DNA of 64,000 bases, from positions 5,458,927-5,522,926 of the forward strand of contig KK106981.1 in NCBI GenBank assembly GCA_000611775.1, in the 5' to 3' direction. The position numbers and the translations under genes are program-made. The stretch's first letter is position 1. Every line of letters begins with the position of its first letter. The notes beneath the pieces were generated by a model. That model searched no databases and was not told the origin of the DNA. It worked only from the letters and a program-made list of their open reading frames with translations. The DNA is from Umbilicaria muhlenbergii. Its lineage: Eukaryota > Ascomycota > Lecanoromycetes > Umbilicariales > Umbilicariaceae. Below, in pieces: positions 29,671-42,600 of this stretch.

Positions 29671-31006
29671 ATGAAGTCGAAATAAAGAGGGCCACAAAAG
29701 CGCTCACAGAGTTGGCGTCACGATATCACCTGCCGGGGGTGTACGTGAAGGGCAGACGACATGGAATACCTAATCCGGATTTCCGTTGACACGGCCCATG
29801 GTCGTCTCTTGGTTTATCTAGACAGTTGATGCTCAGAAGTACTATTAGCGCATTTCCGACACCCAGGCACACGGCATTATCCCCGAATTGTTCTTGTTCG
29901 ATATCGAAGCGTATCATTGCATTTCGATTCTTGCCAAGTCCAAAGCTCCTCGGCAATGCCTCGAGAGTTTCTCGAACTATCAGTACAGAAGGGGATCTAA
30001 TGCTGGGCTCCTAGAAAGAAAGCTGGACTATTTCCGTGACTACCTTCTACCACTAGAAAGCACAGTGGCAGAATTGCAGAAATACTCCCTATGTATTCCT
30101 CCTGCCATAGGATGTGGCGTCCGCCGTAGTAGGGATAAGTTAAGGCATCGAAAAAACAAAGAAAGATCTTCGTGCAGCTTCACTTACAGCCGCCGCAACC
30201 AAGACCCTTGAACTTTGGAAATGCCGTTATGAGATGGCAACGATTGGTTAGAAGTAAATCGCTCTTTCACAGAGTGTGGGGATGTCTAGAGCTGTAACCC
30301 GTCGAACCCTGATGCGGCATCTTAGTGTCTACTCAAGAGGCCCTGCGTACGGGCCGTGTCGCCGTCGCCAACGAGAAGCAGAAAGCTTATCATGGCAACC
30401 CTATCTCCGCATTTTGCATCCCCACACTAGGGGTCCTGACGATCGTAATTGTAAGGACCTCATCTCACAAAGAGTCTGCTTCATCCATATGATAAGCAAG
30501 TATTTCTATCCCTGCAGTTTCCCTATTCTTTATGGCTGTCTTGGTCCTGGTCTTCGGGACTCTTTATGACGTCTCCATGCGTCTGCACTGCCATACTATT
30601 GGTTTTCTGATCTTCTCCATGGCGATGCTACCTTTTGGTGATTCCTGATTGAGCTGCAAATCGTCTTTTGCTTATCTACACTCCTCACCAGTGCGCTGAG
30701 TGTCTTCCGAATCGAGCAGCGATTCCCTTGTTGCAGCTTGGAGGCATCCTCTATGCCCCTTTCTGTCTGGTATCACCCTGATACGGCAGTAATGGTTCCA
30801 CGAAAACTGTCACTACTGCATCAAGAGATCGAGATGAGCAGACACAGACCCGTTTGGTGACATCATTGGGGAAAGTTGTTAATTTGGAATGTCCCAGCTG
30901 CACAGCATATAGAAAGCGAAGGCACAGCTATAATATCGACCAATATCAAGCCGAAGACTCAACTCTCCCTAACATTTCAGAGGCCCTACACCTCTAACGA
31001 ATCATC
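29671..31006. other. Long intergenic stretch, possible traces of a decayed membrane-protein gene
   Basis: No complete gene. At about 30390-30460 and 30515-30645 the plus strand contains short hydrophobic open pieces (FCIPTLGVLTIVIVRTS and AVSLFFMAVLVLVFGTLYDV) separated by stops, resembling consecutive membrane helices. About 29870-30100 has one longer open piece. They could be a dead gene or chance. The 3' part before 31007 should carry the nitrilase promoter. Confidence 0.35.
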
Positions 31007-32367
31007 ATGCCTAATCTCATCAAGAAATACAAAGCTGCAGCCGTTCAGGCTGAACCAGGCTGGTTCAATCTCGAGGAGTCTGTTCAGAAGACCATCCATT
31101 GGATCAATGAAGCCGGCGCCGCTGGCTGCAAACTTGTTGCCTTCCCCGAAGTCTGTACGTTATCTTCCTTCGATACACATGCATTTCATGTCAAGTCATC
31201 ATGAAGCTTTGCAAACCCCTTAGATACCTTCACTTTGCTGATATGCTCACAAAGGGGTACCCGGCTACCCTTATTGGATGTGGAAGATCAATTACCAGGA
31301 GTCACTTCCGTTTCTTAAAGCATATCGAGAGAACAGTCTGCCTTCTGACTCGGAGGAGATGCGGCGGATCCGCGAGGCCGCACGCGAGAACGGCATCTAT
31401 GTCTCCTTGGGCTATAGTGAGATCGATGTCGCCACTTTGCACTTAGCGCAAGTCCTGATCTCCCCCACCGGTGATATCATCAACCACAGACGAAAGATCA
31501 AGCCAACGCATGTTGAAAAACTGGTCTTTGGGGACGGAGCTGGAGATACATTCGAGCCTGTGACCCAAACAGACATCGGGAAAGTGGGTCATTACAATTG
31601 CTGGGAGAATATGAACCCATTCTTGAAAGCCTATGCTTGTTGCCAGGGGGAACAGGTATGGCTCGATCTTCTAATCAAAACGAAGAATACTCATTCTTAC
31701 GATTGCAGGTTCACGTGGCAGCCTGGCCCATCTACCCAGACAAGACGACCCTCAACTATCCAGACCCCTACACCAACGTGTCTGATCCTAACTCAGACAT
31801 CGTTTCACCAGCCTACGCCATTGAGACATGCACATTTGTTCTTGCGCCTTTCCAAAGGCTTTCCCAAGAGGGCGTCCTCAAGAACACCCCGCCCAGCAAA
31901 CACGAGGATGCAGAGACACCCGATCGCTACAATGGCCACACCAGAATTTACGGGCCTGATGGTACGCTGCTAGCAAAGCCCGACAAGGATTTCGAAGGCT
32001 TAGTTCTTGTGGATGTACGTATCAAAAAGCATGGAGCGACCCATGTGCTTTCTGGTGGTGCTGATTAAAATAGATTGATCTCGACGAATGCCATCTTCCC
32101 AAGGCTCTTGCAGACTTCGGTGGTCACTATATGCGGTCCGATCTGATCCGTCTCCTGGTAGATACGCGCCGCAAAGAACCGATTACCCACGCTGATCAGG
32201 ATGGGGCTCTGGGAACCTATAATACAAGAGATCGTGTTGGTTTATCGCAGCCGCTTGATGTCTCCAAGGAAGCAGTGAATGGCGTCAGTCGAAAAGTGCC
32301 TCCTGTCAAATCGGGATCCGAGAAGCAGAATGGATTCCAGACTTCGTTGAACGGCATGGTCAGTTGA
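31007..32367 (+). CDS. Cyanide hydratase / nitrilase
   Basis: Nitrilase-superfamily enzyme, cytosolic and acting in large spirals. Exons 31007-31154, 31255-31655, 31709-32014 and 32074-32367 give 382 aa. The catalytic triad is intact: Glu in [14 protein letters not shown] (codon for Trp split by intron 1), Lys in [12 protein letters not shown], and Cys in [16 protein letters not shown]. The [13 protein letters not shown] surroundings and length are those of fungal cyanide hydratases, which turn HCN into formamide, rather than generic plant-type nitrilases. The C-terminal tail (after about residue 320) is hydrophilic and variable. In plant-associated fungi the enzyme detoxifies cyanide released by the host; that role is inferred. 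Confidence 0.9.
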
Positions 32368-33290
32368 TCAAAGGACATGATGACTTTGATTCACAACGCA
32401 ACGTGGTGAGCAATGCCAGAGGGTCTGGTGTTTGAAAGCTCTCAATTTGGTTTGCCAGATCCAAGTAGTAGCAAAAACCGAAAATATCACACGCAGTGTA
32501 AAGAATTGACAGACGTTGGCCCTATAGAGATCTTAGTATACTATCAATATGTGATAATCTTAGTGATAATATTAGCTGTTATGTAATGACTTACTGTGGA
32601 TGTAATCGTAATGCAGTGCTCTCCCATGAACAGGAACAAGAAAGACGCCTATCTCAATACAAATGTAACCTTTCACTTAGCATGTCACGATCCCGGCACC
32701 AGTCATGTGGGAGGAGGATGGCACTTGCATGTCTAAGCCTACGGCCACGCTTTGGCCCCGGCCCCGCCCATTCAACGTCAGGAGGTACGCTCACCACTCT
32801 TCAGCAGCCACTGTCCATACATTCTACCCCTCAAATAGCTGGTCAGCCACAGTCTCTTTTTCTTGGGCTCTCCAGCCTTGCAGATCTTCCCCAGGCTACA
32901 TTCGCTACGACTGACACAAATTACCTCTGGTGACCGGCTGAAGCAAAGGCAACATTCTCGCCAAGTAAAACGGATTCGAGAAGCTCCAACTTCATTATTC
33001 GGGGCTGAGCCTGACGGAGCTGGAAGTTCAGAAAGCGATCTTGACCCTTCATTTATTTATTGAGCAGCCTGCCTCTGAGGACCGCTGACAGGTCCGAAAC
33101 ATCCACTACTGTCAGCAGATCTATCTGAACTACTCATCGGCTTCCAGTTCGTCCGACATAGAACTTCTGTCTCTCTACCCACCACAGCATTCGTAGACCT
33201 AGTTACCATTCTCACTTCTGCCAAGGTTGGCGAGTTGGCTACGCCTAAAAAGCAGGACACCAGCTACGTCTCGAGAGCAGGACAGCAACT
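32368..33290. other. Intergenic, nothing recognised
   Basis: About 920 bases between two plus-strand genes. The 3' flank of the nitrilase is AT-rich around 32530-32600; the rest is the presumed promoter of the Yippee gene. Small overlapping frames on both strands show no family likeness. Confidence 0.45.
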
Positions 33291-33725
33291 ATGGGGCTTA
33301 CCTACAACGTCTACCTAGACTCCGACCGTATATTCGGCTGCAAGCACTGCAGAACTCATCTCGCAAACCATGATGCCATCATCAGCAAAGTAAGCCTCTG
33401 ACTTTCTTCTCTGTACCCGCTTCTGTCACCGCTTCCCCACCCTATTTTCATCCACTTCACACAAACTAACACCCCTTTCTCTTAATCGTAGAACTTCCGC
33501 GGTCAACACGGCAAAGCCTACCTCTTCAACGCCGTCGTCAACATCACCCAAGCAGAAGCTGTCGAGCGCAACATGACGACTGGCAAACACCTGGTGCGGG
33601 ACATCAACTGCAGGCAATGCAAGGAGATTGTCGGGTGGAAGTATGATAAGGCGTTCGAGGCCAGCGAGAAGTACAAGGAGGGGAAATATATCCTGGAGGC
33701 GGATCTGCTCTGTGCGGTTTATTAG
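33291..33725 (+). CDS. Yippee-family zinc-binding protein
   Basis: Two exons (33291-33389 and 33492-33725) give 110 aa, the usual size. The Yippee fold binds one zinc through two CxxC pairs: CKHC in exon 1 (about residues 17-20) and CRQC in exon 2 (about residues 71-74). Also seen are FRGQHGKAYLFNAVVNI and GWKYDKAFEASEKYKEGKYILE, the core and the C-terminal helix typical of the family. The start MGLTYNVYLDSDRIFGC matches fungal members. The fold is shared with Mis18 and cereblon; function in fungi is not well defined. Confidence 0.9.
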
Positions 33726-34415
33726 GTGGGTGGCAGACGAGTCGGAGGAGATTTGAACGGCATGAGCTGGAGGGGTCATGTGAGGCATTCCATTCTTGGA
33801 GCGGCGGCGTTGGCGGACAGGCCATATGGTGTTGAGGGTGTCATTTAGAGATGTTGGTAGCTGAGGATATCGAAGCTATTTTTCGGTCTAGATCTACGGT
33901 CTGCAGCTGCAGTATCGGGGCCCACGCAGCAGTTTTCCAAAGATCCGCGTCCTAATCTACGCAGTGTTCTTGTTATGCTTACCGGCCTTGAAGAGCCCCA
34001 CGCTTACTCTGCCGTAGCTCACGAGCTGTGTTGAAAATTGCAGCTCGCGGCGATCATGAGCCCAAAACAGTATCCTTGACGGCCACATGGATTGCACATC
34101 CAAATGGCAAATGGCCCATTGATGGGTCCAGTAGCCGGGACTCGCCCATCCCACAACTGCGGAACTTAGCGCCCGGCTCCAGGCTCCGGGCACGCCGCGG
34201 TAAGTGAATGGCGGGGTAGCGGGGCAATTTCTGGAGTGGATTCGGAGAAAACCTTGGGCAATGACAACATCATGTAGAAGGCCCTCGGCCCTGAGGAGGA
34301 CCTCTCTTGCATTTCATCTTTCTTTCCCTTCCTCTTGACCACGGTGTACCCTACCAGCCTTGGGAGTAAAGAGCAACGTATTGAGCATTTTGCGTTATCA
34401 CATCTCTCAAACACT
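33726..34415. other. Intergenic, nothing recognised
   Basis: 690 bases containing the Yippee 3' flank and the alcohol dehydrogenase promoter. The last 100 bases are pyrimidine-rich. No repeat or gene found. Confidence 0.45.
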
Positions 34416-35866
34416 ATGGCGAAAGATACGATGCGCGCGGTGGTTTTCAAGGGGCCGCACAAGGTGGCATTGGAGGACAGGCCGATTCCAAAAATCAAGG
34501 ATGACGCGGATATCATTGTGAAAGTCATCTATTCTGCCTTGTGCGGCAGGTGAGTTGGGCAGCTGCCGAAAAATTGGCGATGCAGTGAAGCACAACTAAC
34601 ATTCTTTGAAAGTGAACTTCATGTCTTCCGCGTAAGAGCCCTGGAACGACAGACTGAAGATGGACGTATCGGGCAGAAATCCTTCTAACGATACTTGCAG
34701 GGCCACCAACCAAGTCCTGAGGGCTTCATTATGGGCCATGAGTTCACTGGCACAGTTGAAGAAATTGGCTCAGCAGTGAAGAACTTCAAGAAAGGGGACC
34801 AGATCGTTTCGCCCTTCACGGTTTCATGGTCAGCAGACAAGGCAGACTCGGTATGGTAATTGAAGGCTGATGGTTGATAGCTTGGAATGTTTCTACTGCA
34901 AGAATGGGTATTCATCGAGGTGTTCGAAAGGAGCTCTATTCGGTACTGCAGCGCTGGATGGAGCACAGGCAGAATATGTACGAACAGTCGCCCAGGGTGA
35001 GCGGAACATGGACTAACTAGCACGCAGGTTCGTGTGCCATTGGCCGACGGTACGGTGATGAAGGCTCCGGAAGAGATTCAAGATAATGCGCTTGTTCTGA
35101 TGGCTGACATATTCCCAACGGGTGTGTACTTAACGAAATTCAGATTACTATAGGTGCTGATTGAGACACAGGATACTTTGCTGCACATAACGCCTTCAAG
35201 GAATTGACAAAAGAACAAATCTCCGAGGCTACCGTTGTGGTGATTGGCTGCGGACCGGTTGGGCTTTGTGCACTCATCAACGCGGAGGAGTACAAGCCGA
35301 AACACCTACTTGCCGTCGACTCCATCCATTCACGACTAGACCTTGCAAAGTCCCTGGGCGCGGAACCATGGAACTTCCAAACAGACCGAGAGGGTCTGGA
35401 CAAGCGAGTAAAAGAGCTCACTGAAGGACGAGGCGCGGATGTAGTCATTGAAGTCGTTGGGTTGAGTCCGGCTCTCAAGATGGGCTTCGAACTTATAAGA
35501 CCATGGGGCATCATCAGTAGCGTCGGGGTGCATAATGGAGAGGTGAGTTAATGATACAGACTCCAAGATGTACGCTAAACCAGTCGTAGATACCATGGAC
35601 AGGCAACCAGGCATACGGCAAGAATTTACGGATCCAAATGGGGCGTTGTCCAGTTCGGTCCATCTTCCCACAAGCCTTGGACATGCTGAAAAAGAAGCAA
35701 CACCTGCTTGGGTATGATTTCATTTTCACTGGGCAGTCGGACTGTACTGATGCGCTGTCACAGGTTCATGTCAGATAAGATCATGCCGTTGAGCGAAGCT
35801 GTGGAAGGATATGATTTGTTCGACAAGATGAAAGTGCAAAAGGTGGTGTTCGAAGCTCAGAAGTAA
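34416..35866 (+). CDS. Zinc-dependent alcohol dehydrogenase (MDR family)
   Basis: Eight exons (34416-34549, 34613-34631, 34701-34828, 34881-34977, 35028-35121, 35172-35542, 35590-35711, 35764-35866) keep phase and give 355 aa. The catalytic zinc ligands are Cys in SALCGSELH and His-Glu in GHEFTG. The structural zinc loop is CLECFYCKNGYSSRC. The Rossmann site is VVVIGCGPVGLCA, and ADVVIEVVG lies in the second half. It most resembles the formaldehyde- or threonine-dehydrogenase-like MDR branch; the exact substrate cannot be assigned. Position beside the nitrilase and Yippee genes does not suggest a pathway. Exon 2 is only 19 bases but restores the conserved HVF-R-GHQ sequence. Confidence 0.88.
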
Positions 35867-36898
35867 ACAGAGGCAGATTTTGGCTGGCATCTTGGCCACA
35901 TGCACATGCAGGGACAGAATAGGTGGCAGTTTCCCGCTGGGTCTTGCCTGTCGAGGGGTCGAGGAGCCCCTGGGCTAAGGAGTACTACTTGTCGTCCCTG
36001 CACCTGCATGGTTACTCTTGTATATTTGTACATCAGGCGCACTATCAAATTGAGTGGCATTTCTCACTCTTCAAGCGGAAACCCCATCAATATTTCGGAC
36101 GCGGAACGAGACTGTGGGATCAAATTGGTGACATCAAATCTGCTGTTGCAATATGTTGCTGGGGGACCTATCAGTCTCTTTTCTTATCAATACTGACACT
36201 TGATCCGATAGTTCATCTGATATACAGAGGCGCTCTCTGTAGATACATGGGGTCGCGATATCTGTGTGCTCTGGAGTACAAGGGGTTGACAAATCAGAAG
36301 TCAAGACGATGATTATTCGGCTGTGCTCAAGATTGAATCGCATGTGGCAAGGGTCTTTAGCGACGCGTAAGGGTTATGAAGTATGGCAATCGTCTCGATG
36401 GTTGGGAGCTTGCCCGTTAGAACTTAAGGATGCGTGCGGGGCTAAAAATTCACAAGAAAAACACCAAACCCAAACTAACTGACCTCTTTCCACGACCCCC
36501 ACCGACCCTCCTCCTCCCACTGCTGAGAAAGCCTGATAACCAAGGCTCTTCCTTCTTCTCGCTCTAGAGAAGCTCACCTAACTCTTGAGCCTCAACCTCA
36601 GACCTGCAAACGCTGCCCTATCGGCCTTTCTGTTTGACCGCCAATTTCTTTGTGGTCACCTGGGCATCTTCCCCACTGTAAGTTTAGACTGCAAAAGCAA
36701 CTTTGTTTACACCTTCTAACACTGATGTTGGTTCCAAAGTAAACCCTTGGCACATCGGACATTCCACACGAGGAGCCAAATTCAATCCGTTCTGAACACC
36801 GTCCCCAACATCAAGTGACATCTATCATCCCTCAACAGCAGTAACTTTTTATTTCCGGACCGTGGGTATACTGCCGCGTTACAAGGCGAATATCCATC
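35867..36898. other. Intergenic with one MITE; long leader of the KH gene
   Basis: 36031-36222 is a MITE-like element. From about 36480 to 36898 the sequence is pyrimidine-rich with several CTC/CCC tracts and is probably promoter plus a long 5' UTR of the KH-domain gene, possibly with an intron. No coding gene found. Confidence 0.5.
36031..36222 (+). mobile_element. MITE-like element with TA flanks, family copy A
   Basis: Terminal inverted repeats about 29 bp: left CATCAGGCGCACTATCAAAT then TGAGTGGCA; right, reverse-complemented, TATCAGATGAACTATCGGAT then CAAGTGTCA. TA is present on both sides (36029-36030 and 36223-36224). The repeats match those of the element at 49289-49551. No coding capacity. 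Confidence 0.7.
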
Positions 36899-38128
36899 AT
36901 GGCTAGCACTGACGTCCGCAACGATGACCCAGCGAGCCTCGCCGAGTCCATGAACCGTGTCGGACTCAACGACGCTGGCGACGACAACCGTGTTGGTCCT
37001 GACGGCGAACCAGCTCCTAGGACCGACGAAGAGTATGCTCAGTCTCAGTTGACTCTGCGAGCTATCGTTTCCTCTAAAGAGGCTGGCGTGATCATTGGTA
37101 AGGCTGGGAAGAATGTGGCGGATCTACGTGATGAGACTGGTGTTAAGGCCGGTGTGAGCAAGGTGGTACAGGGAGTGCATGACCGAGTGTTGACCGTGAG
37201 CGGAGGCCTAGAGGGCATCTCCAAAGCATATGCTATTGTTGCCAGAGGCTTGTTGGAAGGAGCTCCGCAGATGGGCATGGGTGGAGTCATCTCCACGAAT
37301 GGAACACACCGTGAGCACATTTTTTAATTCTGTCCTCCATCATCCTCCCCAGACGTAATTGGGGATGCCCATCAAAGTATAGTTCTGGTCAGGGGTCCAA
37401 AAAGAAGCTAACTATCGCGAACTACAGCGATTCGGCTTCTTATCTCTCACAATCAGATGGGTACCATCATTGGCAGACAAGGCCTAAAGATCAAGCATAT
37501 TCAAGATGCCTCCGGTGTCCGCATGGTTGCCCAGAAAGAGATGCTCCCCCAGTCGACTGAGCGCATTGTCGAAGTGCAAGGAACCCCTGAAGGCATCCAG
37601 AAGGCAACCTGGGAAATCGGGAAGTGCCTTGTGGACGATTGGCAGCGCGGAACAGGCACTGTCCTGTACAACCCAGCCGTCAGAGCCGAAATCGGTCGTG
37701 GTGGCCCATTGAATAACGCCGCCGGAGGAGGCGGTGGCTATGGGGGGAATCGCTCATATAACCGAACTGGCAACGGCGCCGACTTCAGCGACAACACCGG
37801 CGGCTCCTTTAACCGTCGTTCAAATTCCGATGCAGCCAACCGCGGTCCCCCAACAACGACCGAGGATGGTGAAGAAATCCAGACTCAGAACATCAGCATC
37901 CCGTCCGACATGGTTGGATGCATCATCGGCCGTGGTGGCAGTAAAATCAGCGAAATTCGGAAGAGCTCTGGTGCTCGTATCTCCATCGCCAAAGCGCCTC
38001 ATGACGAGACAGGCGAGCGTATGTTCACCATCATGGGGAGTGCCAGCGCCAACGAGAAAGCACTTTACCTGCTCTACGAGAATCTTGAAGCCGAGAAGAT
38101 GCGGAGAAGCCAACAGCCGCAGGAGTAA
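36899..38128 (+). CDS. RNA-binding protein with three KH domains (Rnc1/Pbp2/Hek2-like)
   Basis: Exons 36899-37310 and 37428-38128 give 370 aa. Three KH domains each carry the GxxG RNA-binding loop: VIIGKAGKNV (about residue 65), TIIGRQGLKI (about 150) and CIIGRGGSKI (about 310). A Gly/Asn/Arg-rich linker separates domains 2 and 3. The architecture is that of the poly(C)-binding/hnRNP K group, which in yeasts includes Pbp2, Hek2 and S. pombe Rnc1. Those proteins regulate mRNA stability and localisation, including, in S. pombe, the mRNA of a MAP-kinase phosphatase. A phosphatase of that class is encoded at 45002-47734, but linkage alone proves nothing. Confidence 0.9.
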
Positions 38129-39623
38129 ATGTGGCTTAAAGCGTCGATCCACGTTTCCAAGGCAGCGTAACCAACAGCTCACGGATCGCAGCGACTCCAC
38201 CACGCCCTGTCAAACGTCGATGGACGGACGTCGTTGCCTCGGTCCCTAATTCTCATACGCCTCCCGTAACTACTTCTCCTTACACCCAAAAGCGCTGTCT
38301 CACTTCTATTCTCTACTTTGCTCGGATGGAGGTGGTCATTTGTCCTTGTCTTTCATGGCATTCCGCCTTACGACTTCACGAATCCGTCCCAGCCGGCGAC
38401 TCTTCGTGGCTCCGCACAACGTGCAACCACACCTTATGATCGCCCCAGCTCCACTTCGCTCACTCACTACACCCATATCTACGCTTTATCGAGGACACCA
38501 GCGCCCAGACGCCTTCCTGGAGGGATCATTGTTTGGGCGTTGAGTGCACCGACGTGGCCACGGTGACTGTCCGCCGAACTTCCCATCTGGTGCACCTTGA
38601 CCTGCTTACCCACATCAAGCTTCACGTCCTTCTCTCCCACGATCCAGATTCTCCACATCACTCTCTAGCGATTAGCTGAATCTACAAGTAGCCAGAGCTG
38701 TGTGTTAGATACCTTATGTTTAGAATTGAGAAGAGGATTCAGAAAATGCTCCGTGGCTGATTCAATAACCGTGACTGTCATGTGCACGGAAAACAAGAGG
38801 CGATATCCAGCTAAGGATGCTCGCGATGTTACAGTGTGAGAGCGATAATTAAAATCTTGGGGCATTGTAAAGACCACTGGCTTCTTTCATGTCTACATGG
38901 TTGTGTCTTAGAACCCGCCTTGGTTGTTTGGGCGAGGTAGTTTGAGGGGACCGCCAGCTGAGGACTGCCAGTCATTTTGTGCAGGCGATGAGGCGCCTGC
39001 TGTCGGTAGTGCGGTACTCCCTTACATTGCGTCTGCGGCGAGGTGGAACGACTCGGGATCTGGCATTGAAAGGGAAAAGGAGCAGATGTGCCGCCGCGGG
39101 CGGAGCAAGAATGGATTTCATGCCGCCCCGCTAGTGGAACGTTGAAGCGGGTGCCCCACGTTGACCAGCATTCCACGGTGAAAGCTGCAGTCATTCTTAC
39201 TCGTACAACAGCTGAAGCGCTTTTGATATTCGTGTCTGTCGTCACGCTCCGCTCCGCTGGCTCACATGGACGCGTGAAATCTTACGCTCTTTAATAGTCC
39301 TATTAAACTAGCTTGCTCTGTTCACACTGGCTTGACATATCGTCCGTCCTGTAGTGCCTCAACGCGGGCCTCCGGACCTCGTTACAAGGCGCCGACACCC
39401 TCTCTTTCCCACCGATCCCTCTTTTGGCCAGTGATCTCACTATAGGGACGGGTGTCATCATAGTTTGTGTCGACCACTCGTCTTCGAAAAAGATACTAAT
39501 TCATACACCACCTCCATGGATCTCTAAGGCGTGGAAGTGGTAGACTCTTGAGCGACGGCGGACGAATCCTGTGGCCACATCGCCCAGTCTTCGGCGGAGA
39601 GACCTTGGATCGGGCGCTCAAGT
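38129..39623. other. Intergenic, nothing recognised
   Basis: About 1.5 kb between two plus-strand genes. Overlapping open frames of 60-140 codons occur on both strands but none has a recognisable motif or clear splicing. It probably holds the 3' UTR of the KH gene and a long upstream region of the PAS kinase. Confidence 0.45.
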
Positions 39624-42600
39624 ATGCCTATGTCAAAGATACAGGATGATCGTAAGCCCACCTTCCTTTGAGCACCGGCAAAGACACAGCCTGCAGTCCG
39701 GGCCAAAAGCCACAGCATCGTTCGTGATGTAAGGTATTGGCATGGATGACAGACTGGCACTTTAAACGGGTCATTACTCCAATCACTGACTCACAACACT
39801 ACAGGCAATGCAGGACATTCACGCTCCGTATCCGGCCGGCGGATCTCTCCTATGCCAGGCAATGCCGTCTCACTTCCAAAGAATCGCAGCACTGGAAATC
39901 TGTTGTCAGATGCGGCAAGAGCGCTCTCAGACAATCGAAAGATACGGTTTTCTTTCGACGCAGGATCTGGTACGGAAAATGGTGGAATGGTCCGGCCGCC
40001 CATCATGCCAGAACATGAGCATGGCCTCGGCGTCTCTGGCTTGCGGCGGATACGACAGCAGCCACCTTACCGAAATCCAGCACAGCCTTCATCTCCCGAG
40101 CTGTCCTTCGTCTCACCCTCTAGATCTCCGCCTATGACAATAGCCATGCCGTCCGCACGTACTACTACGCCCATGGGACCCTTATCGCCTACGTTGAACT
40201 ATACCGAGGATCTATCTCGTTTCCCATCCGAATCATTACACTCGTTTTCATTCGCCCACCAATCCGAAGATGTCTTGCATAGCCGCCAAAACGTCCTGAA
40301 AAGGTCTATTGACTTCATGCGCGATCGGCTAGGATGGGCAGCCAATCACCCTGGGCTCATGCAGGCACAGGCTAAGGTCAGCGGCGATGCGGAACTTCAG
40401 AGTATGATGGACCTTCTAGCACGTGCGAACGTGCTCGGGAACGATACAGACAATGCTCAACATTCTGGCTACTTCAACGGCCCTCTTACAGGACCAGCGG
40501 ACGTTGACGGGGTCAATATCTTTGAGAAATCCTTCTTGCCACGCTCAGAAAGCCCTGATCTGTTGGACGAAAACTTCGCCACAGAAAACGTAGAGCAGAG
40601 AGCCACGACTCAAAGCGAAGTCACCACAGCATCGAGTCAACAGATGCCCTCACTTGACAGCAACGTGTCGCCAAATTCTAGTCTGAAACACCAGTCACCT
40701 CGCAATGGGATGCCAGGTCTTCAACCTACGAATGCGTCGGCTGAGCGAACAAGCTTAAAGAGGACCTATACCGATACGACACCGCTTTCGTTACAGACAA
40801 AACTCATGGAGACATTGGCACGCCCATTCCAGGTCGGCCAGGAAACCCCCAATGACAAGTTTCTCTCTCTAACATCAATTCCCGCGTTCGGCAAGCCGTC
40901 GAGCGTTTCCACACGCGCCCAATCAGTAGTACATACACATGGCCATGCTAACCGCTGGGCACCAGCTGCGCAGGCCATATTCACGACCGAAACACGTGCA
41001 CCTTGGACCATTTTAGCAGCGAATGACCTCGCTTGCTTGGTATTCGGTGTGACGAAAGCAGAGGTTAGGAAACTAGGCATCCTCGAGGTTGTTCGCGAAG
41101 ATCGGAGGGCGTGGCTCGAAGAGAAACTCAAATCGCCCGGGTCAGAAGCCACAGCAAAGTCACGATCTCCGTATAGTAAGATCCAGGGAACCAGCGCTAA
41201 TCAGACGACATCAATAGCATTCACTGGTGGGGGCGTAACTGCCCAGCTTCTCAGCAAGCCGCCATCACGCTACTCGGCGGCTTCCCGGAGGGCACAGACC
41301 GACGACGGCAGCGGTTCCAGTTTCACCGAAAAGAAAACCGCTAGATCCGGATCACACCATATGCCCAACAAGTCACGGGGAGTTCTTCTCTGTGGAGACG
41401 TTGTGCCCATACAGAAACGGAATGGTGCTACAGGCTCTGCAAGTCTTTGGGTAAAAGAGAAGCGCGGCGGTCTGATATGGGTACTCGAAGAGATTGTAGA
41501 GGACGTTTCTTACCTGAGCTTGGACGAAGAAGGGCATGTGATAGGTGTGAATGGGGCAAGCGAATCTATCTGGGGCATCTCAAGGATCGACATAGGAACG
41601 GACGTGCGCCAACTTGTCCCACAAATACCCGTTTCTGCCAAAGGCGGAGTCGATTTCGAACAGACGAGGAAACTGCAGCATTTCACCGCACGCAATATTG
41701 ACCGTGTCAATGTCCCGATCTCGATTACGGTGAAGCCCGACCTTGGAGACTTGCGTGTCTCGAGTTTTCCACACATTGCCGGAATCATGGTTCTCTCGGC
41801 GAGCACACTGAAGATCAACAGCTTCAACTCCGTATTTTCAGCCGCCCTGTTTGGGCAAAGGGACCCCGACGGCTTGGCAATCAACGAGTTGATCCCAGGG
41901 TTTGACAAGATCCTTGATCTTTTGACGGAAGAAGATAAGATCAGTCTCGTGGATGGGATTGTCATACCAGAGCATAGCTTCCGTAGAGCACGCGCAATCC
42001 TCGCGTTGCGCGAGGGCAACGCAGACGCAGCTGCTATTTTCTTACATCCTCCAGGCCTCATAGCTAAGCATCGAGACGGGACGGAGATGAATGTCGACGT
42101 TCAAATGAGAGTGGTCAAAAGCGAGACTTTCATTTGCACCGAGGCGGTGATTGAAGAGAAGAGCGAGGATGAAGACGATGAGGAAGGGAGCATCAAAGCT
42201 GGTTTAGCAGCATCTGAGGTTGTCTATGCTCTGTGGATCACTTACTCGCGCCACCTGCACTCGGCTGTCTATTCTCGGAGTCCGATCTCCTCGGTTATCT
42301 CGAGGCAACCATCGCCGCCTCGGCAACCTTCGCCCGGCCAGGCCAACCTCAACATCTCCCCACAGGCCATCGACACTGAAGACGTAAAGCCCGAATTGTC
42401 GCCGACCTCTTTACTGACTCTCCAAATTCAGGAGGCGGCTTCGCAACCAATATCGACGGGAAATGTAAAGGAAAATGCCAAATCAATTGTTCCCGTGACT
42501 AAGCCGACGGAAGCTCCAAAGAAGAGGATGATTTCCGATTTCGTGATCATCGAAGAAATGGGTCAAGGTGCTTACGGCCAGGTCAAGCTTGCACGGTACA

